Positions 1-5,277 of a stretch of 8,213 bases of DNA are shown here, in pieces. Origin of the DNA: Acidobacteriota bacterium (GTDB taxonomy: Bacteria; Acidobacteriota; Terriglobia; Terriglobales; Acidobacteriaceae); contig JAEKKE010000325.1 in the NCBI GenBank assembly GCA_019510535.1, positions 1 through 8,213 of the forward strand. The letters run 5' to 3'. Both the position numbers and the translations under genes were made by a program. The number at the start of each line of letters is the position of its first letter. Positions within the stretch are counted from its first letter, which is position 1. Below the pieces are notes generated by a model. That model was not told where the DNA came from. It was given only the letters and a program-made list of their open reading frames with translations, and made no database searches.

Positions 1-1
1 G

Positions 2-118
2 TACCCAGCCTTCCTTTGGAACCTTGCCGGTTGGTTTCTCTGGGGCTGCGTCATGATCGGCTTCCGGCTCATTAGTGCCCGCCGGGAGCGTCTGGCGGAA
101 CTGCAGGAGGCTATCTAA
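2..118 (+). CDS. C-terminal end of a membrane protein, possibly heme exporter CcmC (partial)
   Basis: Open from the left edge to a TAA at 116-118, giving 38 residues. It begins YPAFLWNLAGWFLWG, a hydrophobic and Trp-rich stretch that looks like the last transmembrane helix, and ends in a charged tail (RRERLAELQEAI) typical of the cytoplasmic end of a polytopic protein. The next gene begins one base after the stop, and its AGGAGG ribosome-binding site (105-110) lies inside this reading frame, so the two are almost certainly an operon. The pairing of a polytopic protein with a tiny single-span protein just downstream is the usual ccmC-ccmD arrangement, which is the only reason for suggesting CcmC. 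No heme-binding WWD motif is in the visible part, so the identity is tentative; reading frame and operon position are secure. Confidence 0.6.
   Translation, partial: YPAFLWNLAGWFLWGCVMIGFRLISARRERLAELQEAI
105..110 (+). promoter_or_regulatory. Ribosome-binding site of the 32-residue membrane protein
   Basis: A perfect AGGAGG nine bases before the ATG at 120, located inside the 3' end of the upstream gene. It is the strongest argument that the very short reading frame after it is translated. Confidence 0.75.
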
Positions 119-119
119 G

Positions 120-218
120 ATGGCGCATCGTCACCTTGTCCTTGCCTATGCGTTTGTCCTGGGAATCCAGGCGGCTTACTTCCTCTTCGCCCTGAATCGC
201 TGGCGGAAAACGCGTTAG
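120..218 (+). CDS. 32-residue single-span membrane protein, CcmD-like
   Basis: ATG at 120, TAG at 216-218. The product starts MAHRHLVLAYAFVLG and ends FALNRWRKTR: one hydrophobic helix from about residue 6 to 25 followed by a positively charged end, predicting a single-span inner-membrane protein with a cytoplasmic C-terminus. A perfect AGGAGG lies nine bases upstream and only one base separates it from the preceding stop codon. Size, topology (A-Y near the start of the helix, basic end) and position after a polytopic membrane protein fit CcmD, the small subunit that helps release holo-CcmE from the CcmABC heme exporter in cytochrome c maturation. CcmD sequences are very poorly conserved, so this rests on form and context rather than on diagnostic residues. 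Alternative: an unrelated small membrane protein. Confidence 0.6.
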   Translation: MAHRHLVLAYAFVLGIQAAYFLFALNRWRKTR

Positions 219-233
219 CCTCCAAACAGGCCC

Positions 234-1044
234 ATGGGCCGTGCGGAACAACTAATAGACTGTACTCACTTCGAACTAGCCATGTGCCATACGGAACGCT
301 TCACAGGTCGCGCTAGCGCCTATCAGCAATACCGGCTCGGCTATCCCGCAGCAGAGGTCACACATACTTTGCGCGAGTGGACCGGCCTGAGATCCGCTGA
401 TACGGTTGCTGATATCGGCGCCGGCACCGGCATGCTGACCGAGCTCTTCCTCAATAATGGCAACCCCACCATCGCCATCGAGCCGAACGCCGAGATGCAA
501 GCTGCCTGCGCGGCGCAGTACGGTGGGCACTCGAACCTCACCCTGGTCGACGCCACGGCCGAAGCAACAACGCTCTCTGACCACTCCGTCGATCTGATAG
601 CAGCAGGCAGAGCCTTTCACTGGTTCGATCATGCACGGGCGCTTCCGGAGTTTCAGCGCATCCTCAAGTCCGGGGGATGGGTGGCTCTGGTCAGCAGGGC
701 GATCTAAGGATGACTCAGCTCTGTCACAAGCCTTTGAGTCGCTGCTCACCACGCACGGAACTGACTACCGCTACGTCCGCGATAGCTATCGCGTGCATGA
801 CAAGCTGGAGACTCTCTTCCCCGGAGGAGAGGTTCGCCAGACCACAATCGCAGGCAAGCAGAAGCTGACACGCGACGTCCTGACCGGCCAGGCGATGTCT
901 TATTCCATGGCTCCCCTTCCCGGCGACCCGCGCCATGCGGCGTTTATGCAGGCTCTGGAGGAGTTCTTTCAGAGGTTCAGCGATAACGGTCTGCTTACCC
1001 AGCCGACAACGTGCTGGATCAGCTGCTGCCGTTTCGCCTCGTAG
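234..1044 (+). pseudogene. SAM-dependent methyltransferase, split by a +1 frameshift
   Basis: Class I methyltransferase of the Methyltransf_11/25 type in two frames. The first part (234-707) carries the family N-terminus ERFTGRASAYQQYR, the SAM-binding motif I DIGAGTG (residues 60-66), the acidic loop AIEPNAEM (81-88), the AFHWFD segment (127-132) and ILKSGGWVALV. It then hits TAA at 705-707. The continuation, KDDSALSQAFESLL through MQALEEFFQRFSDNG, lies one frame over and ends at 1044. Removing one G from the GGG at 697-699 joins the halves as VSRRSKDD and restores a protein of about 270 residues. The family usually begins close to the ERFT motif, so the ATG at 282 is a likelier start than 234; neither has a good ribosome-binding site. 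The substrate cannot be told. The break may be a real mutation or a sequence error in the G run. The last ~15 residues do not resemble the family's usual ending. Confidence 0.75.
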
Positions 1045-1098
1045 GACAGCAATTGGGAAAACCCATGCACCCGTTCGGTTACACACTTTTGAGAATTT

Positions 1099-1953
1099 CT
1101 ACCGCCGTGCTACTTCCACCGGCGCCGGACGCTCAACCTGCGGCGTGACCATGCTGCTGGTGTCTTTCATTGCGGCGATGTCTTTGTCGTACCGTCCGAC
1201 CAGCGAGTTCCAGCGGATGATGGCCAGCTCTTCCAGCATCTTGGCGCCGTCTTTCAGGTAGCTCATCTGCGACCGCTCGTCGTGGCCCCAGGTCACCGGA
1301 ACCTCGCGGACGATATAACGCAACTTGCGGGCGATGAAAAGTATCTCCGGGTCGAAGCCCCAGCGCTCGATGCGCTGCAGCCGGAAGATCACCTGCGCGG
1401 CGCTGCGGCGAAAAGCCTTGAAGCCGCACTGGGTGTCCTTATACGGAAGCCCCATGACCAGGCGCGTCATGGCATTGAAACAGCGTCCAAAGAAACGCCG
1501 GTAGAGCGGCTGATGGATGGTCTGCCGCTGGCGTTCCAGCCAACGCGAGCCGATGGCTACATCGGCGCCGGCATCGAGGGCGGCAAACAGCCGCTCGGCC
1601 TCTTCCATCGGGGCCGAAAGATCGGCATCCGTAAACATCACGATCTCGCCCGCAGCCTGTAGCAGTCCATTGCGGACGCTGTAGCCCTTCCCCCGGTTGC
1701 CGCGGTTATGGATGAGCTTCAGGCGCGGATGGTGCTCCATCCAGCGCTTGATGATGGCAGGGGTGTGATCGGTAGAGCCGTCGTCGACGACCAGTACCTC
1801 AGCATCCCATCCACGGTCGTTCACACAGGTCAGAACGCGGTCCAGGGTTCTTTCAATACGCGCCTGTTCGTTGAACGCGGGGATGACGATACTGATCTTC
1901 GGGCGCTGCATAGCCGGCTTTCGCAATGATAAGGGTTTGTCGCCGCTTATCAT
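1099..1953 (-). CDS. GT2 glycosyltransferase, dolichyl/polyprenyl-phosphate beta-glucosyltransferase type
   Basis: 284-residue GT-A enzyme predicted to move a sugar from a nucleotide donor to a lipid-phosphate carrier at the cytoplasmic face of the membrane. Family motifs in order: IVIPAFNEQARI (22-33), VVDDGSTD (55-62), NRGNRGKGYSVRNG (83-96), the metal-binding DADLS (109-113), AIGSRW (133-138), DTQCGFKAF (173-181) and RWGFDPEIL (197-205). The NRGKG and D-QCGFK signatures are characteristic of the ALG5/DPG-synthase branch. There is no C-terminal membrane domain, unlike DPM-type fusions. The ATG at 1953 is preceded by AAGGAAGAG and is the best-supported start, but it adds 14 residues before an internal Met (M15, at 1911) where conserved sequence begins; M15 has a weaker site. 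Residues ~262-284 are a variable tail. It converges on the methyltransferase and diverges from sppA. The acceptor is unknown. Confidence 0.88.
   Translation of the reverse strand: MISGDKPLSLRKPAMQRPKISIVIPAFNEQARIERTLDRVLTCVNDRGWDAEVLVVDDGSTDHTPAIIKRWMEHHPRLKLIHNRGNRGKGYSVRNGLLQAAGEIVMFTDADLSAPMEEAERLFAALDAGADVAIGSRWLERQRQTIHQPLYRRFFGRCFNAMTRLVMGLPYKDTQCGFKAFRRSAAQVIFRLQRIERWGFDPEILFIARKLRYIVREVPVTWGHDERSQMSYLKDGAKMLEELAIIRWNSLVGRYDKDIAAMKDTSSMVTPQVERPAPVEVARR
1926..1953. promoter_or_regulatory. 8-bp inverted repeat covering the glycosyltransferase start codon
   Basis: ATGATAAG at 1926-1933 and CTTATCAT at 1946-1953 are perfect reverse complements with a 12-base spacer. In the minus-strand transcript the first arm is the ATG start codon at 1953 plus the next five bases, so the hairpin would pair the start codon with sequence inside codons 7-10. 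It could tune translation of the glycosyltransferase, or be a DNA operator in the divergent region. If the true start is the internal Met at 1911, it lies in the 5' leader. Function is inferred only from the symmetry. Confidence 0.35.
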
Positions 1954-1969
1954 ACTCTTCCTTTAGACG

Positions 1970-1986
1970 TGAGCGATATGCGCTCA
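1970..1986. promoter_or_regulatory. Small dyad in the gap between glycosyltransferase and sppA
   Basis: TGAGCG (1970-1975) and CGCTCA (1981-1986) form a 6-bp inverted repeat around ATATG. It sits in the 67-bp region between two divergent start codons, where promoters for both genes must lie. I could not place convincing -35/-10 boxes. It may be an operator or chance. Confidence 0.2.
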
Positions 1987-2020
1987 GACGCAGTTTTGCG
2001 GTGTACACTCAACGACATCT

Positions 2021-3094
2021 ATGCAGGACGAGTTCCAGAGCCCGCCGCCACAGGATCCACCTCCGCCGCAGTCTCAACCTGCCCCGGCTGCACAGCAGGC
2101 CTATACCTACGCTCCGCCTCCTCCTCCGCCGCCACCCCAGCAGCCTTACGGCTACTATGCCGCCCGTCCACCGCGGCGGCCGCGCTCTCCGTGGTTCTGG
2201 ATCGGCATCATCGGGGGAGCTACGGTCGTCCTGGTCTGCCTCTTCTCGCTGTTTGTCTATGCCGTCATCAAAGCCGGCGGCGTTGACACGGAGTCCACGG
2301 CAGGCAGCTTCGGTTCCGGCGGTAAGATTGGCGTCATTGAAGTCAACGGCGTCATCCTTTCGTCAGACAAGTTCAATGAACAGCTCCGCAAGATGGCCGA
2401 CAATGACGATGTCAAAGCCATCATCCTGCGCATCAACTCACCTGGCGGCGGAGCTGCCGCCTCGCAGGAGATCTACCACGAGGTACTGCGCGTCAAGCAG
2501 GCGAAGCACAAGAAGATCATTGCCAGCATCGAGTCAGTTGGCGCATCGGGAGCCTATTACATTGCCTCCGGCTGCGACCGCATCTATGCCAACCAGGCCT
2601 CGGTCGTCGGCTCCATCGGCGTCATCATGGAGTGGATGAACTACGGCGACCTGATGCGCTGGGCCAAGCTGAAGAATGTCATTCTCAAGGCAGGTGAGTT
2701 GAAAGACGCCGGAAATCCCACCCGCGACCTCACCCCCAAGGAACAGGCATACTTCCAGACGCTGGTCGACAACATGCATGTCCAGTTCATTCACGATGTC
2801 GCCACGGGCCGCCATGTCGCCGACGACAAGATCAAGCCTCTGGCTACTGGACAGGTCTGGACCGGCGAACAAGCCCTTCCGCTCGGCCTGATCGACCGCC
2901 AGGGTGGCTACCGCGACGCTTTGATGGAAACCGCGAAAGAAGTTGGAATCTCGGGCGAGCCTGGCATCGTTCGCCCCAGAAAGGAGAAGACGGGCCTGCT
3001 CTCGGCACTAGTGAACTCCGATCCGGACGATATCTTCCCAAACCCGAGCAAACTGCTGAATGAGGCCCCGGGTTTCTATTTCATGTGGAAGTAA
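2021..3094 (+). CDS. sppA: Signal peptide peptidase SppA, short (single-domain) type
   Basis: 357-residue S49-family serine protease anchored in the cytoplasmic membrane, a family that degrades leftover signal peptides. Residues 1-50 are a cytoplasmic head rich in Pro and Gln, including an eight-proline run (32-39). Then come a basic stretch (RPPRRPR, 49-55) and one transmembrane helix at about 58-84, giving an N-in orientation with the protease domain outside. The domain starts near GKIGVIEVNGVI (101-112). INSPGGG (138-144) is the oxyanion-loop motif. The nucleophile is Ser176 in SVGASGAYY, and the general base is Lys228 in AGELKDAGNP, 52 residues later, the same spacing as Ser147/Lys199 of Bacillus SppA. 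The length fits the one-domain type that assembles as an octamer, not the tandem E. coli type. No strong ribosome-binding site precedes the ATG. It is divergent from the glycosyltransferase. Confidence 0.93.
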   Translation: MQDEFQSPPPQDPPPPQSQPAPAAQQAYTYAPPPPPPPPQQPYGYYAARPPRRPRSPWFWIGIIGGATVVLVCLFSLFVYAVIKAGGVDTESTAGSFGSGGKIGVIEVNGVILSSDKFNEQLRKMADNDDVKAIILRINSPGGGAAASQEIYHEVLRVKQAKHKKIIASIESVGASGAYYIASGCDRIYANQASVVGSIGVIMEWMNYGDLMRWAKLKNVILKAGELKDAGNPTRDLTPKEQAYFQTLVDNMHVQFIHDVATGRHVADDKIKPLATGQVWTGEQALPLGLIDRQGGYRDALMETAKEVGISGEPGIVRPRKEKTGLLSALVNSDPDDIFPNPSKLLNEAPGFYFMWK

Positions 3095-3120
3095 CCGGCA
3101 AAAATCTTTGAAACCACCCT

Positions 3121-3149
3121 TTGCCGTCGTTCGTCAAAACGTGTAAAGC
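3121..3149 (+). promoter_or_regulatory. Possible sigma-70 promoter for the HU-family gene
   Basis: TTGCCG (3121-3126, four of six to the consensus -35) is followed after exactly 17 bases by TAAAGC (3144-3149, three of six). It lies about 70 bases before the ATG, in the 122-bp gap after sppA. The match is weak and could be chance; a TAAAGC direct repeat follows. Confidence 0.25.
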
Positions 3150-3216
3150 TAAAGCTGTCTCGCATTTACGCGTGATTTTCGGATCCCCCGTACACGCAAG
3201 CCCCGAAAGGATACCG

Positions 3217-3543
3217 ATGACCAAGGCCGACCTCGTTGAAAAAGTCACCGCTCTCGGAGACCTGACCCGCCGCGACGGCGAAATCATCGTCGATACCCTC
3301 TTTGACTCCGTGATCGGCGCCCTCAAAACCGGCGACAAGATTGAGATTCGCGGCTTCGGATCCTTCCGTACACGTCAGAGAAAGCCACGCATCGGCCGCA
3401 ATCCGAAGACGGGCGCCAAAGTCGACGTCCCGGCAAAGCGGGTGCCGTACTTCAAGCCAGCCAAAGAACTGCGCGATCTCGTGAATCCCAAGGAATCCTC
3501 CAGTCCCGAGGAGATCGACATCCACCACCCGCCCGCCATGTAG
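3217..3543 (+). CDS. HU/IHF-family nucleoid DNA-binding protein
   Basis: 108 residues; forms dimers that bend DNA by inserting a proline at the tip of each beta arm. Start at the ATG at 3217, which has GAAAGGA six to twelve bases upstream and gives the canonical N-terminus MTKADLVEKV; upstream in-frame codons are not family-like. Helix 1-2 covers residues 3-37, followed by the signature GDKIEIRGFGSF (39-50), the arm RKPRIGRNPKTGAKVDVPAKRV with the intercalating Pro63 inside RNP (61-63), and the closing FKPAKELRDLVN (79-90). Residues 91-108 form a short acidic/His extension absent from classical HU. Sequence alone does not separate HU from an IHF alpha-like homologue. It is likely a separate transcription unit: 122 bp from sppA, with its own terminator at the stop codon. 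Confidence 0.93.
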   Translation: MTKADLVEKVTALGDLTRRDGEIIVDTLFDSVIGALKTGDKIEIRGFGSFRTRQRKPRIGRNPKTGAKVDVPAKRVPYFKPAKELRDLVNPKESSSPEEIDIHHPPAM

Positions 3544-3558
3544 GCGGGCTTTGTCGTT
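3531..3558 (+). terminator. Hairpin terminator overlapping the HU-family stop codon
   Basis: GCCCGCC (3531-3537) and GGCGGGC (3543-3549) are a perfect 7-bp GC-only stem with the 5-base loop ATGTA, followed by TTTGTCGTT. The TAG stop (3541-3543) lies in the loop and first base of the descending arm. The T tract is interrupted, so efficiency is uncertain. Confidence 0.6.
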
Positions 3559-3567
3559 GCGGGCGCT

Positions 3568-3678
3568 GAGCATTTTCCCCGTAGGTGTAAATGTAGGGCT
3601 TCCAAATCCGTGGGCGTTTTCCGCAATGAAAATGCCAGTGCCTCTTCCGGGATACCCAGCAACAGGGAAAACGCTCTA
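3568..3678 (-). repeat. Intergenic repeat element, copy 1 (reverse orientation)
   Basis: Read on the minus strand this 111-bp stretch begins TAGAGCGTTTTCCCTGTTGC, contains the internal hairpin GGCATTTTC-ATTGCG-GAAAACGCC (one mismatch), and ends in GGGGAAAATGCTC, an imperfect inverted copy of its beginning. Copies 2 and 3 elsewhere in the window show the same order of parts. It fills the space between the HU-family terminator and the CPBP protease gene. No transposase is encoded, so it is a non-autonomous, MITE- or REP-like unit. Confidence 0.8.
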
Positions 3679-3722
3679 TCGAATCTCTTCAGCGGTATAT
3701 AGCGGGCAAGACGGCACCAGGC

Positions 3723-3729
3723 GAAGGGG
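3723..3729 (+). promoter_or_regulatory. Ribosome-binding site pointing to an ATC codon in the CPBP gene
   Basis: GAAGGGG at 3723-3729 lies eight bases before ATC at 3738-3740. The frame read from that codon, EQPPRISPTLKFVLLAFLIAY after the first residue, has the look of a true CPBP N-terminus. An ATG changed to ATC would explain the arrangement. Confidence 0.45.
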
Positions 3730-3782
3730 CAACTCCAATCGAACAGCCTCCGCGTATAAGCCCCACACTAAAATTTGTTCTG

Positions 3783-4643
3783 TTGGCATTCCTGATCGCA
3801 TACACGATCGGGTACGGCCTGCTCTGGCTTTGGCCGCCGTCATCGGGTCTGACGCGACAATACCTCTCGAGAATCGGCGTCGTCTACGCGCCGGCGATAG
3901 CTGCTCTGCTGGTGACCGGAAGGGACGGGATCGGCGGCTTACTGCGGAAGCTCAATCCGCGCGGGCAATGGCTCTGGGTGCCGGTACTGCTGGCCACAGG
4001 TGTAGTTTGCACGGCAGCGGCTGCCCTCGTGGCTGGAGTAAAACCGGAAGACCTCACCCATACTGCTCATGCGTGGCCGTTGTTTGTGGCACATGCTCTA
4101 CTACAGTTTGTGTTCGCTGGTTGCGGAGAGGAATTGGGATGGCGCGGGTGGCTGCTCCCGCAACTGATGACTCGTCACCGGACCATTGTCGCGACTATGA
4201 TCGTTGCGGCGATATGGGGCTGCTGGCACGCTTTCATTCTTCTCAGCGGCTTGCGAACAGCGTCTACGTTTCTTTTCGGCGTATTCGGCTTGTCGTTTCT
4301 CTTCACTGCGCTGTGGGAGCGCGTGCGTGGGAATATCTTCGTGCTCGCCGTGGCTCACGCCAGCGTCAACGCACCTCTCTCGCTGCTGAGCCAACAGAGT
4401 GTCGTGGACGCCGTGTTTGTGCTGTACGGCGTTCTTGGCCTGGTCGTACTTATTTGGATGATGACGCGATCCAATCGCGCGCCTAGAGCATTTTTCCTGT
4501 TGCTGGGTATCCCGGGAGCAGCGTGCAGCGGCGTTTTCATTGAGGAAAACGCCCATAGATGCGCTGGCCCTGCACTACATCTACAGGAAAAATGCTCTAT
4601 CGTCGCCACTTCTCCAGCACAATCGCCTCCGCCCGGGCCTTGA
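3783..4643 (+). CDS. CPBP (Abi) family intramembrane metalloprotease, with damaged ends
   Basis: Polytopic membrane protein of the CPBP/Abi family (Rce1-like intramembrane proteases), some of which act in bacteriocin self-immunity or protein processing; substrate unknown. Motif 1 EELGWRG is at 116-122 (Glu116, Glu117, Arg121), motif 2 WGCWHA has His149, and motif 3 NIFVLAVAHASVN has His192 and Asn196, so the active-site set is complete. Several hydrophobic helices span ~1-225. The first canonical start in frame is the TTG at 3783, without a ribosome-binding site; the frame is open upstream, and a good site points to ATC at 3738, suggesting 15 more residues and a lost or non-standard start. 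From residue ~234 the frame runs through a repeat element (4484-4599) and then antisense to the end of cmk, so the last ~50 residues are not native. The catalytic core is intact, but the gene may be decaying. Confidence 0.75.
   Translation: MAFLIAYTIGYGLLWLWPPSSGLTRQYLSRIGVVYAPAIAALLVTGRDGIGGLLRKLNPRGQWLWVPVLLATGVVCTAAAALVAGVKPEDLTHTAHAWPLFVAHALLQFVFAGCGEELGWRGWLLPQLMTRHRTIVATMIVAAIWGCWHAFILLSGLRTASTFLFGVFGLSFLFTALWERVRGNIFVLAVAHASVNAPLSLLSQQSVVDAVFVLYGVLGLVVLIWMMTRSNRAPRAFFLLLGIPGAACSGVFIEENAHRCAGPALHLQEKCSIVATSPAQSPPPGP
4484..4599 (+). repeat. Intergenic repeat element, copy 2 (complete, perfect terminal inverted repeats)
   Basis: 116 bp bounded by a perfect 17-bp inverted repeat, TAGAGCATTTTTCCTGT at 4484-4500 and its complement at 4583-4599. 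An internal hairpin has GGCGTTTTC and GAAAACGCC arms around ATTGAG. It lies between the converging CPBP gene and cmk. On the minus strand its first three bases are the cmk stop codon TAG (4597-4599), and on the plus strand it extends the CPBP reading frame. The long stem can form in RNA from either strand, so it may serve as a two-way terminator. Confidence 0.85.
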
Positions 4644-5277
4644 CCTCATCCAGTGTCAACGCGGTGGAGTCCACCAGCACGGCATCTTCGGCAGGCTTCA
4701 GTGGTGATTCGGCGCGATTACGATCGCGCTCATCGCGCTCCCGCAGCTCCTTCTTAACCGCGTCTTCGGTCGGTTGGCCTTCGCTGGGACCGGTCTGCAC
4801 GAAACGGCGGTGTCCCCGTGCGTCCGCTGAGGCATCGAGGAAGATCTTCACCTCGGCCTGCGGAAAGACGACAGTGCCGATGTCGCGGCCTTCCATGACC
4901 ACGCCCCCCTGAGCTCCCATCCGCTGTTGTGCGGCAACCATCAGGGCACGGACCTTGGGATGGACACTGACCTTGGAGGCGGCCTGGGTTACTTCCTTCT
5001 CCCGCAACCGCGCGGTAACGTCTTCTCCATCCAGAAGCACGCGGTTCCCGTTCTCAGTCGGCTGCAGCTCGATGACCATGGCCTCGGCCATAGAAGAGAG
5101 CGCCGGCTCATCGTCCAGGGGAAGCCCCAGACGAAGAGCCTTCAACGCGACAGCGCGATACATCGCACCGCTCTCCAGGTTCAACAAGCCGAAGCGCTTT
5201 GCAAGAAAGGTGGCGATCGTGCTTTTACCGGCGCCAGATGGTCCGTCAATAGCAACGACGGGCTTGCGATCCACCAT
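4597..5277 (-). CDS. cmk: Cytidylate kinase
   Basis: 226-residue cytosolic kinase phosphorylating CMP and dCMP to the diphosphates in pyrimidine nucleotide recycling. The P-loop GPSGAGKST is at 12-20, ESGAMYRA (35-42) corresponds to the family's conserved LDTGAMYRA, EGRDIGTVVFP is the CMP-binding segment near 129-139, and RDERDRNRAESPLKPAEDAVLVDST is the lid and C-terminal region typical of bacterial Cmk. Length matches the short bacterial enzyme without an N-terminal extension. The ATG at 5277 shares its A with the stop codon of the upstream gene (TAATG), so translation is probably coupled and the two genes form one unit. The stop codon TAG is the first triplet of a repeat element. Nothing essential appears to be missing. 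Confidence 0.95.
   Translation of the reverse strand: MVDRKPVVAIDGPSGAGKSTIATFLAKRFGLLNLESGAMYRAVALKALRLGLPLDDEPALSSMAEAMVIELQPTENGNRVLLDGEDVTARLREKEVTQAASKVSVHPKVRALMVAAQQRMGAQGGVVMEGRDIGTVVFPQAEVKIFLDASADARGHRRFVQTGPSEGQPTEDAVKKELRERDERDRNRAESPLKPAEDAVLVDSTALTLDEVKARAEAIVLEKWRR

Noticed and set aside
690..710. Programmed +1 frameshift in the methyltransferase
   Set aside because: No recognisable slippery sequence, stimulatory structure or rare-codon/stop arrangement of known type.
1045..1098. Terminator between the convergent methyltransferase and glycosyltransferase
   Set aside because: Only a 3-bp GGG/CCC stem is visible; too weak to call.
3121..3216. Longer N-terminus for the HU-family protein
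   Set aside because: The 32 extra residues do not resemble the family and there is a good ribosome-binding site directly before ATG 3217.
3551..4486. 311-residue plus-strand frame through copy 1 and the CPBP gene
   Set aside because: It lies out of frame with the CPBP motifs and shows no family features.
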